A stretch of 64,000 nt of DNA from contig JAGFBZ010001584.1 in NCBI GenBank assembly GCA_018398805.1, forward strand, positions 1,240,001-1,304,000, given 5' to 3'. The position numbers and the translations under genes were made by a program. Positions 32,946 through 46,051 of this stretch are shown here, piece after piece. Under the pieces are notes generated by a model. It was not told where the DNA came from. It did no database searches and was given only the letters and a program-made list of their open reading frames with translations. Every line of letters begins with the position of its first letter. Positions within the stretch are counted from its first letter, which is position 1. The DNA is from Hirundichthys speculiger. Its lineage: Eukaryota > Chordata > Actinopteri > Beloniformes > Exocoetidae.

Positions 32946-33240
32946 GGGCAACACAGGGGTTTGGTAGTGATCACCATCACCTCATGGCAAGAAGTTTCCC
33001 AGTTCAAATCTCAGCTGAGGCCTTTCTGTGTAGAATTTGCATTTTCTTCCCCTGCCTTGGTGTTTCTGAACTTACTCTAGAAGTGAGTCTGAGCACATAT
33101 TTGTTTCATTCGTCTCTGTGTGGGCCTGTGATGGGCTAGCGATTTGTTGAAAGTGCAAAACACTCCACCTCGCAGAGTTTACTTCCCCACCCCCAGCAAA
33201 CCTTGAATAGGATAGAGATAAATAGGGTACAGAACATGGA
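32946..33240 (+). repeat. Degenerate copy of an abundant teleost interspersed repeat
   Basis: Contains CAGCTGAGGCCTTTCTGTGT, GAATTTGCATTTTCTTCCCC, a TCTCTGTGTGGGCCTGTGAT phrase and a final GATAAATAGGGTACAGAA. This is the word order of a very common fish repeat (ggcctttctgtgtggagttt...cgataagcggtatagaaaa). About a quarter of positions have decayed. A separate reverse-oriented end of the same repeat lies at 35194-35289. Confidence 0.7.
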
Positions 33241-34640
33241 AACTGTCTTCTTATTTATCTTAGTATCTCGCTCCTAGTGGAACCGTTAAAAAGTGTCTTT
33301 AAACTCCCACTCCCATAAGTGAGCAGCTGACAGTCAGCTCATGGAAGTATGACCCTTAAATCATGTGATGACCACTGAGAAAAAAATCCATCCATTGATC
33401 AAGCAGCAGCTGAAAGCTTTGGATTTTGCTGGAAATTGGACCCTGAGTTAAAATGGTTCTTTTATTGGTGATGTCCCCAAACTTCAGTGTTTAAGGTTGA
33501 AAAAAAAAAACAATTTAAACATATATTACTGCACATAACACCTAGTGATAACCGTAAATGTGGATGGTTTAATGTTATAAACTCTCCTAATGTATTGTGT
33601 GGGCAGGACATGATCCAGCCTTATTTATTTACTTATCTGACTCCTTGAGAATCTAATGATGTCCATTCATGTTCTTCTCCTCTTTGTTCACAGTCTGACA
33701 AGGTAGAAACCCACAATGGAAGAAAGCTGATGAGTATGCAAATGACTGGAGACAAAGAGACAAAGGCAGAGAAATGAAAGAAAAGGGGCAGTAGTAAAGA
33801 GTGATATGTGTCATTTGGTGATGTCATACATCCAAACCTCCTGGGTGACAGAGGCAGTGGTAACAGCCTGAGTCAGAGGATGACATCAACGCTACAAGCT
33901 GTCAGACAGGTTGCGAAAGGGCTTAGACCCACGCTCTCATTGTCCCCTGCTTAATGCTGTTATTCATCCTGCCACCGGTCTTACTATTTGTTAATCTGAC
34001 CTAACACACAGTTAAACACTGCACAAAGACACGCAAACAGCAAATTAAAAGGCCAGTGTAGAGAACAGCCAGCGGTGAAACGTCAGCCTGTAATACACCA
34101 TCACAGCTTTTTGAATACAAAAGAAAAACCATGCAGTTTTATGTGAGGTCAGAGGATGAAAGTTTAGCACACAGACTGAGTTTGAGGTTACACAGCTCAG
34201 GCTGCCTGCCTCTCTATTAGACTTTTATCATGGTAAAATATATATGTCCACTAAAGGATCCACCTGATATTTTTGATTCCTTTTGCCATTAAACCCAGTG
34301 AAATCACTGTTATTTCCACGTCACGGAACTCAATTATCATCCCAAAGCAATTAAAAATATATAAATCACCCAAACTGTTGCAGTGCGTTACGTGTTCCTT
34401 CATTTATTTATTATCATTGACAGGGCCACTGTGGTTTGGTGCGAGTCAAACCAAGAGTGATTCAAATGTATATTTCACAAGAAAATGTAGCATTTCCATC
34501 CATCGGGATTGCATCTTTTAACCAACTTAGATAATATTCAGAAAGAGCAAATGGGCTTGGGACTGCAAACTACTGTCAGAAAGCTTTTACAGAGAGGCTA
34601 ACCTATTTTTTTCTTTAGTGCTTCTCATGAAATTTGCTGA
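33241..34640. other. Intergenic DNA, no gene recognised
   Basis: Nothing recognised. Confidence 0.45.
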
Positions 34641-35115
34641 CAATTCAATTCAACTTTATTTCTATACCATCTACTACAATACAAATTGTCTCTAGGCGCT
34701 TTTCTGTGACCCAGAGGATGACTCCCGAGCAAATATTAACTATTAGTAATATTATTAAATCTTAATCAAAGAAGCAATTAAGTAAAGTAAAACAAGTAAA
34801 GTAAAGCAAGTAAAACAACTCCCGTAGCGAGAGAAAAAAAACCTTTAAGAGGGATGAAACCTTGAGCAGGACCTGGTTTATACGGGGGGGGGGAACCTTC
34901 TTGCTGAAGGCCAGTCAAAAAAAGAAAAAGAAGAAAGGAGGGAGATGGGACAGAGAGAGAAGAGACACAAATATCTGCAGACTGCAGGTCAGCATGTTAG
35001 TTGATATCCTGGAGACATCTATATAAACAGGTGGAGGTAAACACTGGGATGGTCAGAGGGTGGAACTGCAGGTCAGTATGTAGCTCTGGAAACCCCGGCC
35101 TGCAAACATATATAC
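34641..35115 (-). mobile_element. 3' end of an L2-like LINE (copy A)
   Basis: Starts with CAATTCAATTCAACTTTATT, the reverse complement of a LINE 3' tail, followed by a GCGCTTTTC block and by AAGAGGGATGAAACC, TTGAGCAGGACCTGG and a purine-rich stretch. The same words occur in the opposite orientation at 44455-44890 (copy C). The segment GTCAGCATGTTAGTTGATAT (near 34988) recurs at about 43390 (copy B). No reverse-transcriptase frame is included, so this is a 5'-truncated insertion. Confidence 0.65.
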
Positions 35116-35193
35116 AGAAAAGTCAGCAAGAAATATCCACCATACCACCAAACTAATCTTTTAAGAGAAGTCAATGAGCTCTATCAACAAGTC

Positions 35194-35289
35194 CATCCCT
35201 TTATTATCTATACCAGCTTAGTCCTATTGATCACAGGAATCTGCTGGAGCCTATCCCAGTTACACCCTGGACGTGTCCCAGTCTATCAA
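35194..35289 (-). repeat. End fragment of abundant teleost repeat, reverse orientation
   Basis: Contains TATCTATACCAGCTTA, GGAGCCTATCCCAG, ACACCCTGGAC and CCAGTCTATC in the order seen at one end of the repeat family described at 32946-33240, but inverted. Degenerate short fragment. Confidence 0.65.
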
Positions 35290-38200
35290 GAAGTAACGCA
35301 AATAAATTGGTTTATTTGAAAGGAAAATGAATATTCCTGACAAAAAGTCAGGACAGCAGGAATTCTATGAGAAACAAATCTGACTTAATCAAACTTTATA
35401 TTGGTGCCTTTTGATATTAAACTCCCAATTCTTATTTTTTGCCTTTTAAATATTAAAGCCGCTTAAATTAAAAACATAGGCTTTCTGGTAATTTGACAAT
35501 ACTGCATTGTCCCTTGTTTTCATGATTTCAGTTTCCTTTTGAGTAATCATAAAAGTTATTATAGTCGGTATGAATGCATGTGTTAATTGGCAATTTCTTT
35601 CTAATGCTGGTGGGACTTTATGAAAAGTCATGGGGATAATCAAAGTTGGGAAGATTTATCTTCTCTGGGAACATCTAGAGTACTTGACTATTGACAAGTT
35701 AAGCTCTAAGGGTCTTTTTAGTTTAAGCCAATTTTCCCCTAACAAGCTAGGTTGGGACAGAGTTCAGATATGCTAATCACCCTGACATCAGTCCACGCGC
35801 AGAAAAAAAAAAGATGTTCCCAATGTTGGGCTGATAGCCTAACCTCTACACCTTCTTCTATAATCAGGTGGGATATCTGTAATGTATGGGTCACAAATGA
35901 TGAAAACAGTTTTTGGGTGAACGAACTGAATCACTGAAACAATTAGTTTACTTCACTGTTCAGTAAGCTCAGTTATAAGCCAGACAACAAGCAGGGACTG
36001 CACCAGGCTGAACAAACATGATTATTTCTTTGTCAACAAATTAATTTGGTGAATCAGTATCCCCAGGTCCCCAGTGCAGTTGGCGAATTCACACAAGATA
36101 ATTACACTTCCAAAGTCACAAACACACACCTTCTAATGTAGTTCACTGTCACCTTAACAGGCTTTCTCAACAGGGGAAACTCAAATACAGCGAAAATTGT
36201 ATCTTCTGGGTGGCAGCACTGGTCCGTTACTGCACATTACTACATTTGGGGCTTTTGCGTGTCACATAAACATCTGGTTTTGAAACAATCATCTGAACTC
36301 CCACTGGCTTGGAAGGCACTGGTTTAGCGCAAGCGTACGGACCAAATGGGGAATAACATCAATGGGCTGAACCTCACATGAAATTCCAGGCCATGTTCCC
36401 GTCAATTCCACAAGGAACAGATCAACACTGACTGCGAGAGGACTGGTGATCCTGCCTACTTCTACTGGAATAACTAGAGGAAGTCATAGGAAACGAGTGA
36501 TACAAGTGATATTCCGCTGTAGTCAGGTTGCCCTCATTAACACAAAATTAAAGGCTGGCCCATGATGCAAGGAAGCGAAGAGTTTTGTCAGTGAACCCGT
36601 TAAGGTCTGGAAGTGATGATGGGAAAGCAACTGGCCTGGCTCGGCCTCAAGACACTCAGCTTTGGCTCAGTAGTGGGAACGCAGCTAATCAGATCCCTTG
36701 CCTTGTTGTCGCGTCCAAAGAAACAGGATGGCAAAGGCCAAAATGCCAAACTCAAGATGTCACAGCAGCAGACCACAAGCCTGTGGATGATGTCACAGCG
36801 GTTACATGCATCTTCTATATGCAGCATATGTGAAAAACACATGTCCTAACCCATCACTCTTTATAAAGATGGATAATGTGGTAGAATCTTAAAACTGAAG
36901 TCATGTAGGCACTGGTGATGTCATTGCTACTTAAACCATTTTTGTCACATGCTGACATTTGAGTAGGACTGTTTGGAGTCACTTTTAAAATCCACAGGGT
37001 ACCCCCATGGTGTTATTTGATACAAAGTGATTAGAATTAACCCTTCAACACTTGAAACAGATACTGCAAGACTTTAATCAAATATACTGTGTTGGCAACA
37101 TCACTGTTATGAGATCCATTGCTGTCATAGCCAAGAGGATGAAGGAGGAGATTACTGCAAAATAGATAAGCATGCTGTCTAAGACATGACATTCATTGCC
37201 AAAGGGTGTATTTAAGCCAAATGGTATCTTTCAAAGCTTGAACGAAGTAGCTTTGATGCTTTAAAGCAGAACAAAAAAAAATTTTTTTCATGTTAAAATA
37301 TCAGTTTCAATTTTACATTTGATTATTTTCAGGATGTATTGTCTTGGTTTTGCAGTCCCCCATCTCTACTATCAGCAACAAACCAGCCAAGGTAACTTTG
37401 GATCCATGTCAAGGTCATCTCTTGCAACACCTGCATATTGCAGAGCTACAGTGAACGTCAAGGCAGAGGCATGAGGGACTCAAGAAAGTAATGACAGATC
37501 AGAAAACAAGAGAGTGACTTTACCTCCATGCTTGCAGGGGGACCCACTGAGCTGAAAATAGCAAAAGGGCTACTTTAACCTGACTAAATGGAAAATGGTT
37601 CCACATTTGTTGGAAGTTCTGTGTTTTACTCATCCACCACTTCCCTACTAAAGTCATCAAAACTCAATGGTCATGCAGATGCAGATTCACTGCCTGGAAC
37701 ACTGAAAAATAAAGCTGAAGTAGCACTCAGTATCATTCATTTGTATACAGAAGCCATGTTTGGGAAAACCTCTATGACAAAGAGCTGATCAGGTTTAAGC
37801 TGTAAAGCTCTATACAGGGTAATGTGACAATGATTCTCTTAGAGGGTTAAAAGCTTTTCCCCTGACACAGTAAACAAGCTGTCAGTGTTTACGCATTAAA
37901 TATCTGCATGACGCATTTTAACTCATGTCAAAGCTGCATAATTTAGAAAAGTTCAGTCACCGTATCTCCAGTAACAGCCGTGCAGACGTAGTGGGGGGGT
38001 GAGAGGAAGTGCTCATTGTAGGATGGATGAATACAGACAGAAATACAGACAGACAGGTTATCTCCCACATTCAGTCAAAATGAACCACACTTTGTCGTAT
38101 TTTCCAACACACTACTCCAAGTATGCAGACAAACAAGGCTTCTTAAGGTCAGGTTGAACTTTTTGTTTGTTCGTTTCGCTTTGAAGAGACGAGTGGGAAC

Positions 38201-38720
38201 AACATGAGTCAGTCAGCTCATACAGCTCACACTTAAATGAGTCAGTCTGCTCTCTGTAACTAACCTGTGGGTTTCTAAAGAATCGTTCCATAGAACTGTT
38301 CACTCTTCTAGCTGTCACACCTGTAGAGTTTCAGAAGACCACAAGTGTGAAAAAGATAGCAGCGTGTGGGTGTGTTGGTTGATGATATCATCTTGATCAT
38401 ATCACCTCCTAAGCAGTCTATCCATCATGTTTTCCTCATAGTTAGATGAAGAAAAAAGTGAACAGGATAGGTGGTGAAAATCTAAAATTGCACATCTACT
38501 AAAAACTGTGGTCTTTATTGTTCTTTAAATAGAAGCAACATCCATCTGCAGAGCAGGAGCGTAGATGATTACATCATGTGAATGCACACAAAAGACAGTC
38601 ACACATGTTGAAGACGTTAATTTTGTCGTCCACACACAAAACCATTTTCAATGAAGATGTAATGGTAAATTTAAAGAGCTGGGCTTTGAAACAACACTAA
38701 GATATGAGTTTCTCGGGTGC
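35290..38720. other. Intergenic DNA, no gene recognised
   Basis: Overlapping open frames on both strands near 36585-36850 (up to 82 codons) show no family resemblance. No repeats recognised. Confidence 0.45.
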
Positions 38721-38734
38721 AGTACTTTACAGAA

Positions 38735-39540
38735 CTGTTACAAGGTAGCTGGAGTGCCCCCTGCAGGAATGGGCCACAGTGACTACGGTAAGGATGATAG
38801 ACGATGGACTTTTCTTAAAAGGGTCAGAAAACATTTTTGCATGCCCCGCTCCCCCCCTCAGCATCCCTCCTGGCCTGTCTTGCTGTAGGTGGGGGCTTGA
38901 CTCTTGGTGGGCTGTGGTAGGGGGTTGTCCCAGTGGCCGGATGGCAGTGTTGATGGGGGGGTTGCTGTGGTGGGGGCGTTGCCTTGGGCATGCCCAGGGC
39001 ACTCCAGCCCACTGGTGCTTGAACATCTGGCCCCGCCGAGGTGTTAGCCAACTGGATCCCCGTGAGATATGGTGACCTCTGGGGTTGGGGGGGGGGGGGG
39101 GGGGGGGTGCAGCTCTGGCGCATATTTTCTCCTCTGCGTCCTTTGGGGCTGGGTGCACCTGGCCCTTTGTTAGGTGGTGATGCAGGTGTGGGGACCCTTC
39201 GCCCTTCCCCCACCCTTAGTGGAGGTCTGCTGCTTGACACTGGACCAACACACCAGCACCAGTTGTGATCCAATTGTGATCACTGGTTGATGCTGAAGAA
39301 GCATTGGAGGTCAACATCACTGCTCTGTCTGGCCGCAGGATTGTTTTAGCTCTGGTGTGGATACGTGGTGACAAACACTATCACGACACGAACCCCCACA
39401 CATTCATCTATATGCACCACACGAACTACACACACCACATCCATCACTTGTCTGTCTTAGCGTCCTTATCTGTCCTGTCCTTCTGTGCTCCACTGTCAGT
39501 GATTTTAGTCCTCTCTGAAAAAAATCAGGGTTTTGGGAGT
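38735..39540. repeat. GC-rich unclassified interspersed repeat
   Basis: About 500 bp of unusually G/C-rich sequence (GGTGGGCTGTGGTAGGGGGT, GGGGGGTTGCTGTGGTGGGG, TTTGGGGCTGGGTGCACC), then a CA-rich tail of ACACAC/CCACAT words (39390-39450). It stands out sharply from flanking AT-rich DNA. The composition and tail resemble an unclassified GC-rich repeat seen in several fish genomes. A 21-G run lies at 39087-39107. Open frames here reflect the G/C bias, not a gene. Confidence 0.5.
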
Positions 39541-42500
39541 TAAAGCAAGTTAGATTAGACTGTCAAAGAGGGCTGGTGAAGGACACACTCATTATCATTT
39601 AAAAAACACTGTCACTATCACTTTAGCACAAGAAAACAGCAAATTTGCTGTAAAATGAAACAGAGTTTTCCAGATTTTGGCCCTTTGCATTAATATATAT
39701 GCAGTTGTTTGAGGAAAAAAAAAAAGAAAAACATTTTACCGTTGTAACTCACTATACCTTCAAAAATAAAGAAACAAACAAAAGGGTAAAAACATTATTT
39801 AAAAATGCACAAATGAAATTTCAATCTCTGCAGTTTTGATCACAAGAAAAGTGCAGGCATTGCTCTTGGCATTGCCTCAGCTTTAGAAGTGTGACAGTAA
39901 AAGAAACAGCAGCAGCTACTATGATTTTCCATCATTCATCTTTTTATTGAAAAGACCTGTGCTTGCTGCTGAGACTGAACAATATCGAGAGAACTTACTG
40001 AACCATGATAAAGCTGAGTTTTCACATTTTGAGGTGTATTATTCCAAATATTCATAGAAAACAAACATATTTTTTTCTGTGAGTCTGGGGAATCACTCCT
40101 ATATTTAATTTCTGTGTGATTTTAAAATGTTCTGGGATGACAGAAACTGGAGTCTGGTCAGAACAAGCAGCAGCCTTGAATATCTTTTTTGTTGTTGTTT
40201 TTAAACTCCAAATTAACAAGCAAACTATGGTTTTAGTCCATATAAAAGACACTAATTGTTTCTAAAATATTCAGGAATTCACCATGCAGCGCCCTCTGAA
40301 CCAACAAACCAAAAAAGACAAAACCTTAAGACTAATGTGGAAGAAAACTGTGGGGATGCTTTGCAATCTGTGATACTGGAGGTGCCAAATATATAAAAGG
40401 AGAGATGAAATCTGAAGATTTTACAGCAAAATGTGTCAGAAATCTAAAGATACACTTTAGGGTGACAGTTTTATGTCTTCCAACAGGACGTTGTACCAGC
40501 AGTACATCTAACAGCACAAAATAATGTTTGAAAAGAAAGCAGGGACAGGATTAACCTGTTACCTAACTCCTGTATACTACTGTATACTATACTGGATGTG
40601 CAGTTTGGAAAACAACCTCTGTGGTATAGACATACACTGCCGAAAAAAATTCAGGGAAACATAGACAGGACAGAAAAACACAAGAAGAAAACTGGACAAT
40701 TCAGAATTAAGGTGAGGAAAGACGAGAAAATCAACAACACACCATTTATTTTTTCAAAACATCTTTAATCAAAAACATTCTGTCTGTACCCAGCTGGTTC
40801 ATTTTTATTTATATCCACTTTTTTTTTTTTTTTTTTTTGCTATTTTGTGGAGAAAGTAATTATGACAAACACTCTGTGGTCCAATCTGGAACATTTTACC
40901 AACTATTGGATGGATTGTCATGAAACTTGGTTGAGATATTTATGCTCATCTCTCATTTAATTGTAACAACATGTCCTGTGAATGCACCAGCTTTGCAGAA
41001 GAACATGACAAAGCTCACGTAATGCCCTAAAACAAAAGAGTTTGATCACGATGCTGAGACTGTGACAGGAGCCAAGACTGCTCACGCTTGTGATCAGATC
41101 CGTGGCAGATTCCCTCTGTCACATCAATTAATTTGATCAAAATATTCCCCCGTTTCTAGATGCAATATAGATACACAGACGCACCGTTAAGGCTACCATC
41201 TATGTCTCCAAAATCAGTGCCTGCTTAGCATTCAGCTCTGCTTGCTTTTTTCTTTTACATTTCTGATCAATCAGGATTGTATTTTCCACTTATGGTCCAG
41301 TTGGCATGCCTCAGCAGGGCCAGAAGGAAACTCACAACATACACGCTGCCACTTATCACACTGAGCCACTCAAGAAATTAAACCTCCATTGCCTCAGGTG
41401 AATGCTCTGTTGGTCAAGGCACTTTGCATTTCAGAATCATTACATTACAAAAACAATTTGTTTGCATGCAGAAATATTCCAGGAGTAAACCCTGTGCGAT
41501 CCATCCTTCTTAAGTAATCGTCAAGGGAGGAGATGAGATTATAAGTTAATGTATGTAGAGGAGTAAGCGTTTTATTCCAAGGCTAGGATTTTATTCCAGA
41601 CTGGATAAGTAGAGCAAGATTAAAGGTCAAGAGGATCGGTTTGTGTTCACCAGCCTGATATTTTCTCACAGACGACGCACAGCAGAGAAAGCTTCAGCTG
41701 CGGGCACATTCACAGCTGAACGAAAAGCTCGCAGTCTTTATTTTCCTAATATATTATTGAACGCTATTTTTGCAGGTGCACTCTGAGAACAAAGGTATTG
41801 CAGTTGTCACTTTCAACTTCACAGGCGGAACAGAGAGGATATTTTGGGAATCTTTTTTTCTTTTCGTCTCGCTGAAGTTCCGCAAGAATTGACTCCCCTG
41901 AAGCAATTTTTGTCTCAATAGCTGTCAGTATTTTAAGTGTGTCAAAAGTCCTCTGTTATCACGCTGTTCAAACAGGCCATCAGTGGTTTTGGAATACACC
42001 CATTACACGCTAGCCACTCTGTACCAAAACCATTTAATTATGATAGGACCTGCAGCTGTATTTTTGTTCCATCAAATTCCTTTTATTTCTTAGTTTGATC
42101 TGGACTCGTATATTTTGAGCTGCGGTTCTGGCTTCAGCCTGATGTTTTCTTGTTTTATCTCCCTCCTGCTTGTGACATGCGCCACCGGAGAACACATCAG
42201 TATGTTAAGTCCAAATTGTAAGGCTGAATTATCACGCTTTCTCTCTTTTCCTCCACTCCAAAAAGCCCATCACACTTCAAATGCCTTGCTGAAATATTAC
42301 ACAACATCTCTGCGGAAAGTCTGGATTTTAAGTTGCAAATCCTAAGAGCCCTGCAAAGCAACCAAGTGAGACCCTGAGCCACCGACTGCAGTGTGTGTCT
42401 GCGTGCGAGGAGAGCAGGGAGTATGAGAGGAAGAAAACCTCAATTAATGTCAACCACGCACACAACAAAGAAGCAGCCGAGGCTGTTCTACGTGAGGCAT

Positions 42501-43370
42501 AAAATTAGTACACCTCTCTATACCTTTGTGCTTTTCTCGTGAGTAAATATATTACCATTTCAACCTCCATCTGCACAATTATTATTCCTGTCATAATGAA
42601 GTCGGTCTGAAGACGTCATTTAATTTCTATCTGGGCTGGACTAAGCTTAAAAAAGGCTGTTAAAGTCCTCAGATGAGCTTTCAGAGACTTTTTTTTTTTA
42701 CCTGATAGATTTTACAGTACAGGATCACTCAACAACTTTGGGGTGGTTCTCCACATGAACATTCATCACTCCTTCGGCCAGACTGAGAACAGCTCAGACT
42801 GGTGGAACCAGCGAAGCGGCTCAGCTGCCAGTAACAGCAGTGGAAACACTCACTCTACCTGCTGTTATTCTTCCACGCTTTTATTAGTCAACGTGTTCTT
42901 GTTAGGTTCCCATGAAAGGGTTTGGTGCTCACATATATACTGCATATGTGTGATTCTTGTACAACCAGAATACTGAGAAGTTAATCCTCCAGTTGTTTGA
43001 TCAGGCACCACAAAAAGCCATTTACGATGAAGGCATTTCACTGGAATCAAAGTTAGCAAACACCCCAGAGGATGTATGAGTCATCAACAATCAGCTCCAG
43101 GACAAAAAAAAAAAACATTAATAATACCAACAGAATTACTTTTTACAATATTGAGCCATAAACTGGAGTTTATGGGAAATCATTTGATTTCACAAGACGC
43201 TGTAACAGTAATCACAAATTTGCCGGTGTGTGCTGATGTTTGATACTAAACTCTCAACTAGAGCTTAAAAACAGAGTAGGTGAAGCCTGGAAAATATTCA
43301 ATAACAAGATTAATTTTGAAAGTATACAACAAAAATGCTCCAAATCTTCTTTCTAACCTCCATAGAAAAT
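39541..43370. other. Intergenic DNA, no gene recognised
   Basis: T run at 40819-40837. A short open frame at 42115-42345 begins with a hydrophobic stretch but has no family resemblance. Nothing else recognised. Confidence 0.45.
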
Positions 43371-43374
43371 AACG

Positions 43375-44190
43375 GACTACAACTGCAGATCAGCATGTTA
43401 GTTGATATCCCAGAGACGTCTATATAGACAAGTGACCTGCAAAAAATATACCAGAAGAAAAAGAAAAAGGGGGGGACAGAGGGGCGCAGGACAGCACAAA
43501 AAAAAACTACAGGAACAATGAAGCAAAGTTATGAGGTGCTCCTAATTAACTATGGATACAGCTGAAGGAAGAAGAGGAAAGGAGGGGAGGGAAAAGGGGT
43601 GAGGACATCACTCAGCAAATCATGCTGACGTCCCCCTGCAGCGTGGACCTATAGCAGCATCGCTGTGATGAGGCTATGATGAAGAAGAGGCTGCACTAGT
43701 CTTGGCTTCAGCCATTCCTATGACTGTAGCTACAGCTATTAGCCCTGACACACTATTGTCTAGACTAATTACAGGCATGTCACTAAAATGAACAAACTGG
43801 AACCTGTCAGATTAAAAATGATTTGAACCACCCGAGTGCTGCCTCTTTAATCCCAATAACGTGCTCTAATCTGTGCAGTCAGTAGCCAATGGTATCAGAC
43901 AGTCAGTCGATGGTATCTAAAGCAGCACCGAGGTCCAGCAGACACTAGTATGGACACTAATCGACAATCTGGGGCCATGAGGAGGTTGTTGGTGACTCTA
44001 ACCAGCACCGTTTCTGTACTATAATGTATTCTGAAACCCTGACTGGAAAAACTTCAAATAAATCATGTCTATGCATAGTGGTCACCTGCAACTACTTTTT
44101 CCAGAATTTCAATATAAATGGGAGGTTTGATAATGGTCTATAATTCACTAAAATATCTGGGTCGAGAGATGTGTTTTTTTATTTTTTAAG
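43375..44190 (-). mobile_element. L2-like LINE fragment with reverse-transcriptase pseudogene (copy B)
   Basis: Minus-strand translation of about 44175-43880 reads DPDILVNYRPLSNLPF, then SGFRIHYSTETVLVRV and NNLLMA in shifting frames. These are the first conserved blocks of an L2/CR1 reverse transcriptase (NYRP.SNLPF; QSGFR..HSTETAL). Several frameshifts and stops show it is dead. The low-coordinate part (43382-43450) matches the 3' UTR of copy A at 34988-35040, so the middle of the element has been deleted. Confidence 0.7.
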
Positions 44191-44454
44191 TAGTGATTCA
44201 AATGAATGGATCAGCATCAGCTTGTCACCAAGGTCTGCTAAATCAGTATGCACTAGTAGTAAAGTAGTTCACAGTTTTGAAAACATTCTTAGTATGCATG
44301 AGAATAATGCATGTAACCATCACAGAAAAGAAGCAAAAAGTCCAGTTGATTGTCTAGCAAGGGAGTGGAATAATTTTTCCCTGACCAAATTTTTTTTTTT
44401 AAACATGCCCCATCCTCAACAAGTGTATTTCATATTGCTGACCTGCAGCCTGAT

Positions 44455-44890
44455 CCTCTGACCACCTCAGTGTTGCTGCCTAGATCTGTTTATATAGTCA
44501 TCTCTGTAGAGCATGTACTAACAATGTACCAGTCAGAATATAAGTGCATGAAATTCTTAGTTCTCTAGTGAATGGATAATTATTATTTATACATTTTGCC
44601 CAATATAGTATTGCCAGGATGTATGTGCTCTCCTCTCTCTGTCCTGTCTCCCTCCTCTTTTCTTCCTTTACCCGGCTGGCCTTCGGCAGAAAGGTTCCCT
44701 GTTATGAGCCAGGTCCTGCTCGAAGTTTCTTCCTCTTAAAGTAGAATTTTTCTTTGATTAGGATTTAATATTATAATTTTAGTTAATGATATTTGCTCAG
44801 GGGTCATGCTCTAAATCTCTGTGAAGCACCTAGAAACAACTTGCATTGTAATAGACGCTATACAAATAAAACTGAATTGAACTGAATTTT
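44455..44890 (+). mobile_element. 3' end of an L2-like LINE (copy C)
   Basis: Plus-strand 3' end. GTTTATATAGTCATCTCTG, a CT-rich stretch, GAGCCAGGTCCTGCTCGAAG and TTTCTTCCTCTTAAAG are followed by a tail of TATACAAATAAAACTGAATT and GAATT repeats. It is the inverted counterpart of copy A and lies next to copy B in opposite orientation. Confidence 0.7.
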
Positions 44891-45635
44891 TTTTTAATTA
44901 TCACCTACTCCACCTTTAATGAATACTTATTTTAAAACCGACATTGATTTCTTTACAACACATGAAGTCCTCACAAAATCAAATTTGATGTTTAAATAAT
45001 TGTTTCTATGTCATACATGATACTTCATCAATACATCAGTGACTACTCTTTTTTTATGTGGTTAATTAATCTTGGATTGCAAATGGTCATTTTGAGCAAG
45101 TGTACTAAAGAGCTTTTCCTCTTAATTTCCTGGTAAATGTTTGAAAAAAGCTGATGTCTATTCCTGTGCTCTTGGGCATATACTGTTATTGCAAGAAATG
45201 AAATTCTTCACAAATTCCAAGTCAACCAGAGCTGAATTGTGGGCAGTGTTTAATCAACACAAGCTGCTTTTAAATATGCATAAGGCAATAACAGTAGGAA
45301 AACTGTTTCTTGGGAACTCTAAAGGGGTTATTCCGGTTTATTTCAAACTGGTGTAACTAGAAGCTCTAAAACTAAATGAGAAAATCATCCCTTCATGTTG
45401 TCATAGCTCATAGACTTGTCAACCAGAGAAGTTTGGGTGTTACAAATCTTTATTCATCATTTATTCAAGAAGATGAGTGATGATACGTAACTGGTTCTGT
45501 TTCTTTTAGCCCTCAGTGCAGATAAGAATTGAATTGGCTTTAAGTGTTTTTAAAGTCTTCCAACGCTACTTTTAGTGTTAAAAATGGTATAAATTCAAGT
45601 AATAATTTCCTCTTTGACATTATCTCACGGTGTGT
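44891..45635. other. Intergenic DNA, no gene recognised
   Basis: Nothing recognised. Confidence 0.45.
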
Positions 45636-46030
45636 AAGAATTTTTCCCACTTTTCCTTCCAGTGTGCATCAGTTCACTGAAGACCTTAAACCACAGCATC
45701 AGTTTCAGGTCTGGACTGTCATTGGACCATTGCACCACCTGGATTCTTCTACTTTTCAGCCATTCTGTTGTTACTGATGTATTCTGTCCTCTTGCACAAC
45801 TCAGCATCAGCCAAACTTTAGCTCTTGGGCAGATGGCCTCACATTTGACCCAAGGATACTTTAGGTATGCAGACGAGTTCATGTTCATCTTGATAGACGG
45901 CAAGATGCCAAGGTCCAGAGTAAACAAGAACAATTCATCATGCCCTTCACTTACCATGCTTGATAGTTGATATGAGGTGTTTATGTTGATATTGTGTTTG
46001 GTTTTCACCAAACATGGTACTATAAATTTC
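45636..46030 (-). mobile_element. Tc1-like transposon remnant
   Basis: The minus strand keeps an open frame (46011-45625, 128 codons) with EWLKSRRIQVVQWSNDSPDL, which resembles the (E)W.SQSPDLNP stretch of Tc1 transposases with the key words changed. The nucleotide text (CAGATGGCCTCACATTTGAC and GTTTGGTTTTCACCAAACAT) is familiar from an abundant fish element. A degenerate fragment without visible terminal repeats. Confidence 0.5.
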
Positions 46031-46051
46031 TGGGAAAAAAAAGAAAGAAAT

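Noticed and set aside
38727..39273. Pro-rich frames of 143 and 149 codons
   Set aside because: They follow G/C bias of an interspersed repeat and overlap each other on the same strand in different frames.
42115..42345. Signal-peptide-like 76-codon frame
   Set aside because: Hydrophobic N-terminus only; no homologue recognised, no splice or promoter context.
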